5,287 bases of DNA, from positions 1 through 5,287 of the forward strand of contig CAAECW010000114.1 in NCBI GenBank assembly GCA_900754445.1. The letters are read 5' to 3'. The stretch is from an uncultured Collinsella sp. Lineage in GTDB: Bacteria; Actinomycetota; Coriobacteriia; Coriobacteriales; Coriobacteriaceae. Made by a program: the position numbers and the translations under genes. Below, in pieces: positions 5,087 to 5,287 of the stretch (its first letter is position 1; each line of letters begins with the position of its first letter). Under the pieces are notes generated by a model. That model had not been told where the DNA came from. It made no database searches and worked only from the letters and a program-made list of their open reading frames with translations.

Positions 5087-5145
5087 GACCCCTCGCGAGC
5101 GATACTCGGTGAACAAAGCGAACATCGAGTATAGGGTTCGAGGTC
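5087..5145. other. Second stem-loop, directly after the stop of the right-edge gene
   Basis: ATACTCG (5102-5108) pairs with CGAGTAT (5126-5132). The stem grows by three more pairs on the plus strand (one G-U), while the minus-strand RNA has an A/C mismatch there. An outer 4+3 bp stem with a 2-nt bulge (5087-5095 with 5139-5145) may extend it. It starts at the stop codon of the minus-strand gene at the right edge, which suggests a 3' end structure, but no T-tract follows. Its outer left arm shares bases 5087-5092 with the right arm of the large inverted repeat, so the two folds compete at their bases. Confidence 0.5.
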
Positions 5146-5287
5146 TAATTAATACTGAGTTGCAGCTCAACCGACTTCGCAAGCAAAGCGTTGTTGCAAG
5201 TCAACTCATTTCCGCTAAGAACTTCGAGGAGTGAGCAGGCCTCATGCTGCATCTCAGCTACGTCAACTTGGCCGCCCCGTAGCGAGG
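5145..5287 (-). CDS. Unrecognised protein, C-terminal 46 residues (runs off right edge)
   Basis: The minus-strand frame is open from the window edge to TAG at 5145-5147, giving 46 residues that end EVLSGNELTCNNALLAKSVE and then LQLSIN. The fragment looks protein-like: amphipathic helical pattern, no low-complexity sequence, and a stop followed at once by a stem-loop. I do not recognise the family. It lacks the cysteine pair and glycyl-radical region expected at the C-terminus of NrdD, so it is not the usual NrdG partner. Codons such as GCT, TTG, CTT and GTA are commoner here than in the neighbouring GC-rich genes, which could reflect transfer or just a short sample. It is oriented like nrdG but separated from it by about 156 bp containing two hairpins, so it is probably a separate unit. 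Confidence 0.5.
   Translation of the reverse strand, partial: SLRGGQVDVAEMQHEACSLLEVLSGNELTCNNALLAKSVELQLSIN

Larger units (their letters stand above)
5003..5092. repeat. 90-bp palindromic element: 26-bp inverted repeat around a 38-nt loop
   Basis: Arms 5003-5028 and 5067-5092 are complementary over 26 positions except for an A/C mismatch (5020/5075) and a T/G wobble (5026/5069). The outer 17 bp, starting GGGGTCTGGAGTATATC, are perfect. The 38-nt loop is GC-rich and holds a tandem 9-mer. No T-tract follows either arm, so it does not fit a classical intrinsic terminator, and I see no transposase and no obvious target-site duplication. It fills most of the nrdG upstream region. It could be a dispersed REP/BIME- or MITE-like repeat, a bidirectional termination or mRNA-stabilising hairpin, or a leader element of nrdG; the sequence alone does not decide. 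Confidence 0.85.

Noticed and set aside
5003..5092. The inverted repeat as an insertion sequence or complete MITE
   Set aside because: There is no transposase and I could not find flanking direct repeats, so it is recorded only as a palindromic repeat.
5003..5092. NrdR box upstream of nrdG
   Set aside because: The AGTATAT segments recall part of the NrdR consensus, but neither arm gives the 16-bp palindrome, nor are there two boxes at the usual spacing.
5003..5145. Intrinsic (Rho-independent) terminators
   Set aside because: Both stem-loops are strong but neither is followed by a T-run on either strand.
5155..5211. Inverted repeat TGAGTTG ... CAACTCA
   Set aside because: It lies within the partial coding region at the right edge, has short arms far apart and is likely chance.
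5145..5287. The right-edge fragment as the C-terminus of NrdD
   Set aside because: The glycyl-radical loop and paired cysteines expected near the NrdD C-terminus are absent.

Overview
The window is high-GC, tightly packed bacterial chromosome. The genes read as ordinary housekeeping and accessory metabolism of an anaerobe. Protein style, GC-rich codon use, a radical-SAM activase for the oxygen-sensitive class III ribonucleotide reductase, and a clostridial/coriobacterial-type HD protein inside a folate cluster suggest a gut actinobacterium of the Coriobacteriia (Collinsella-like). That placement is an inference from the proteins, not a database result.

Left part (1-695, minus strand): a short operon of a SlyD-like FKBP prolyl isomerase followed 3 nt later by a gene that runs off the left edge and whose visible 88 residues look like the N-terminal domain of the nickel chaperone UreE. 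A 120-bp divergent intergenic region (696-815) then separates this unit from two plus-strand genes: an M19 (renal/membrane-dipeptidase family) peptidase (816-1829) and a YgjP/DUF45 zinc metallopeptidase (TTG start proposed at 1888, end 2664).

Right part (2671-4988, minus strand): a likely operon, in transcription order nrdG, folE (GTP cyclohydrolase I), an HD-domain hydrolase, folB (dihydroneopterin aldolase). FolE makes 7,8-dihydroneopterin triphosphate and FolB uses dephosphorylated dihydroneopterin. The HD phosphohydrolase-type gene between them is therefore a natural candidate for the dephosphorylation that often lacks an assigned gene, though this is only inferred from position and fold. 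The operon converges on the YgjP gene with just 6 nt between the stop codons.

Far right (4989-5287, minus strand): upstream of nrdG is about 156 bp of non-coding sequence dominated by a near-perfect 26-bp inverted repeat (arms 5003-5028 and 5067-5092), followed by a second hairpin. Beyond it lies the last 46 codons of an unrecognised minus-strand gene that does not look like NrdD, the usual partner of NrdG. I see no tRNA, rRNA, CRISPR array, insertion sequence or prophage gene. The least explained items are the palindromic element abutting the nrdG ribosome binding site, the HD protein in the pterin pathway, and the UreE-like/SlyD pair.
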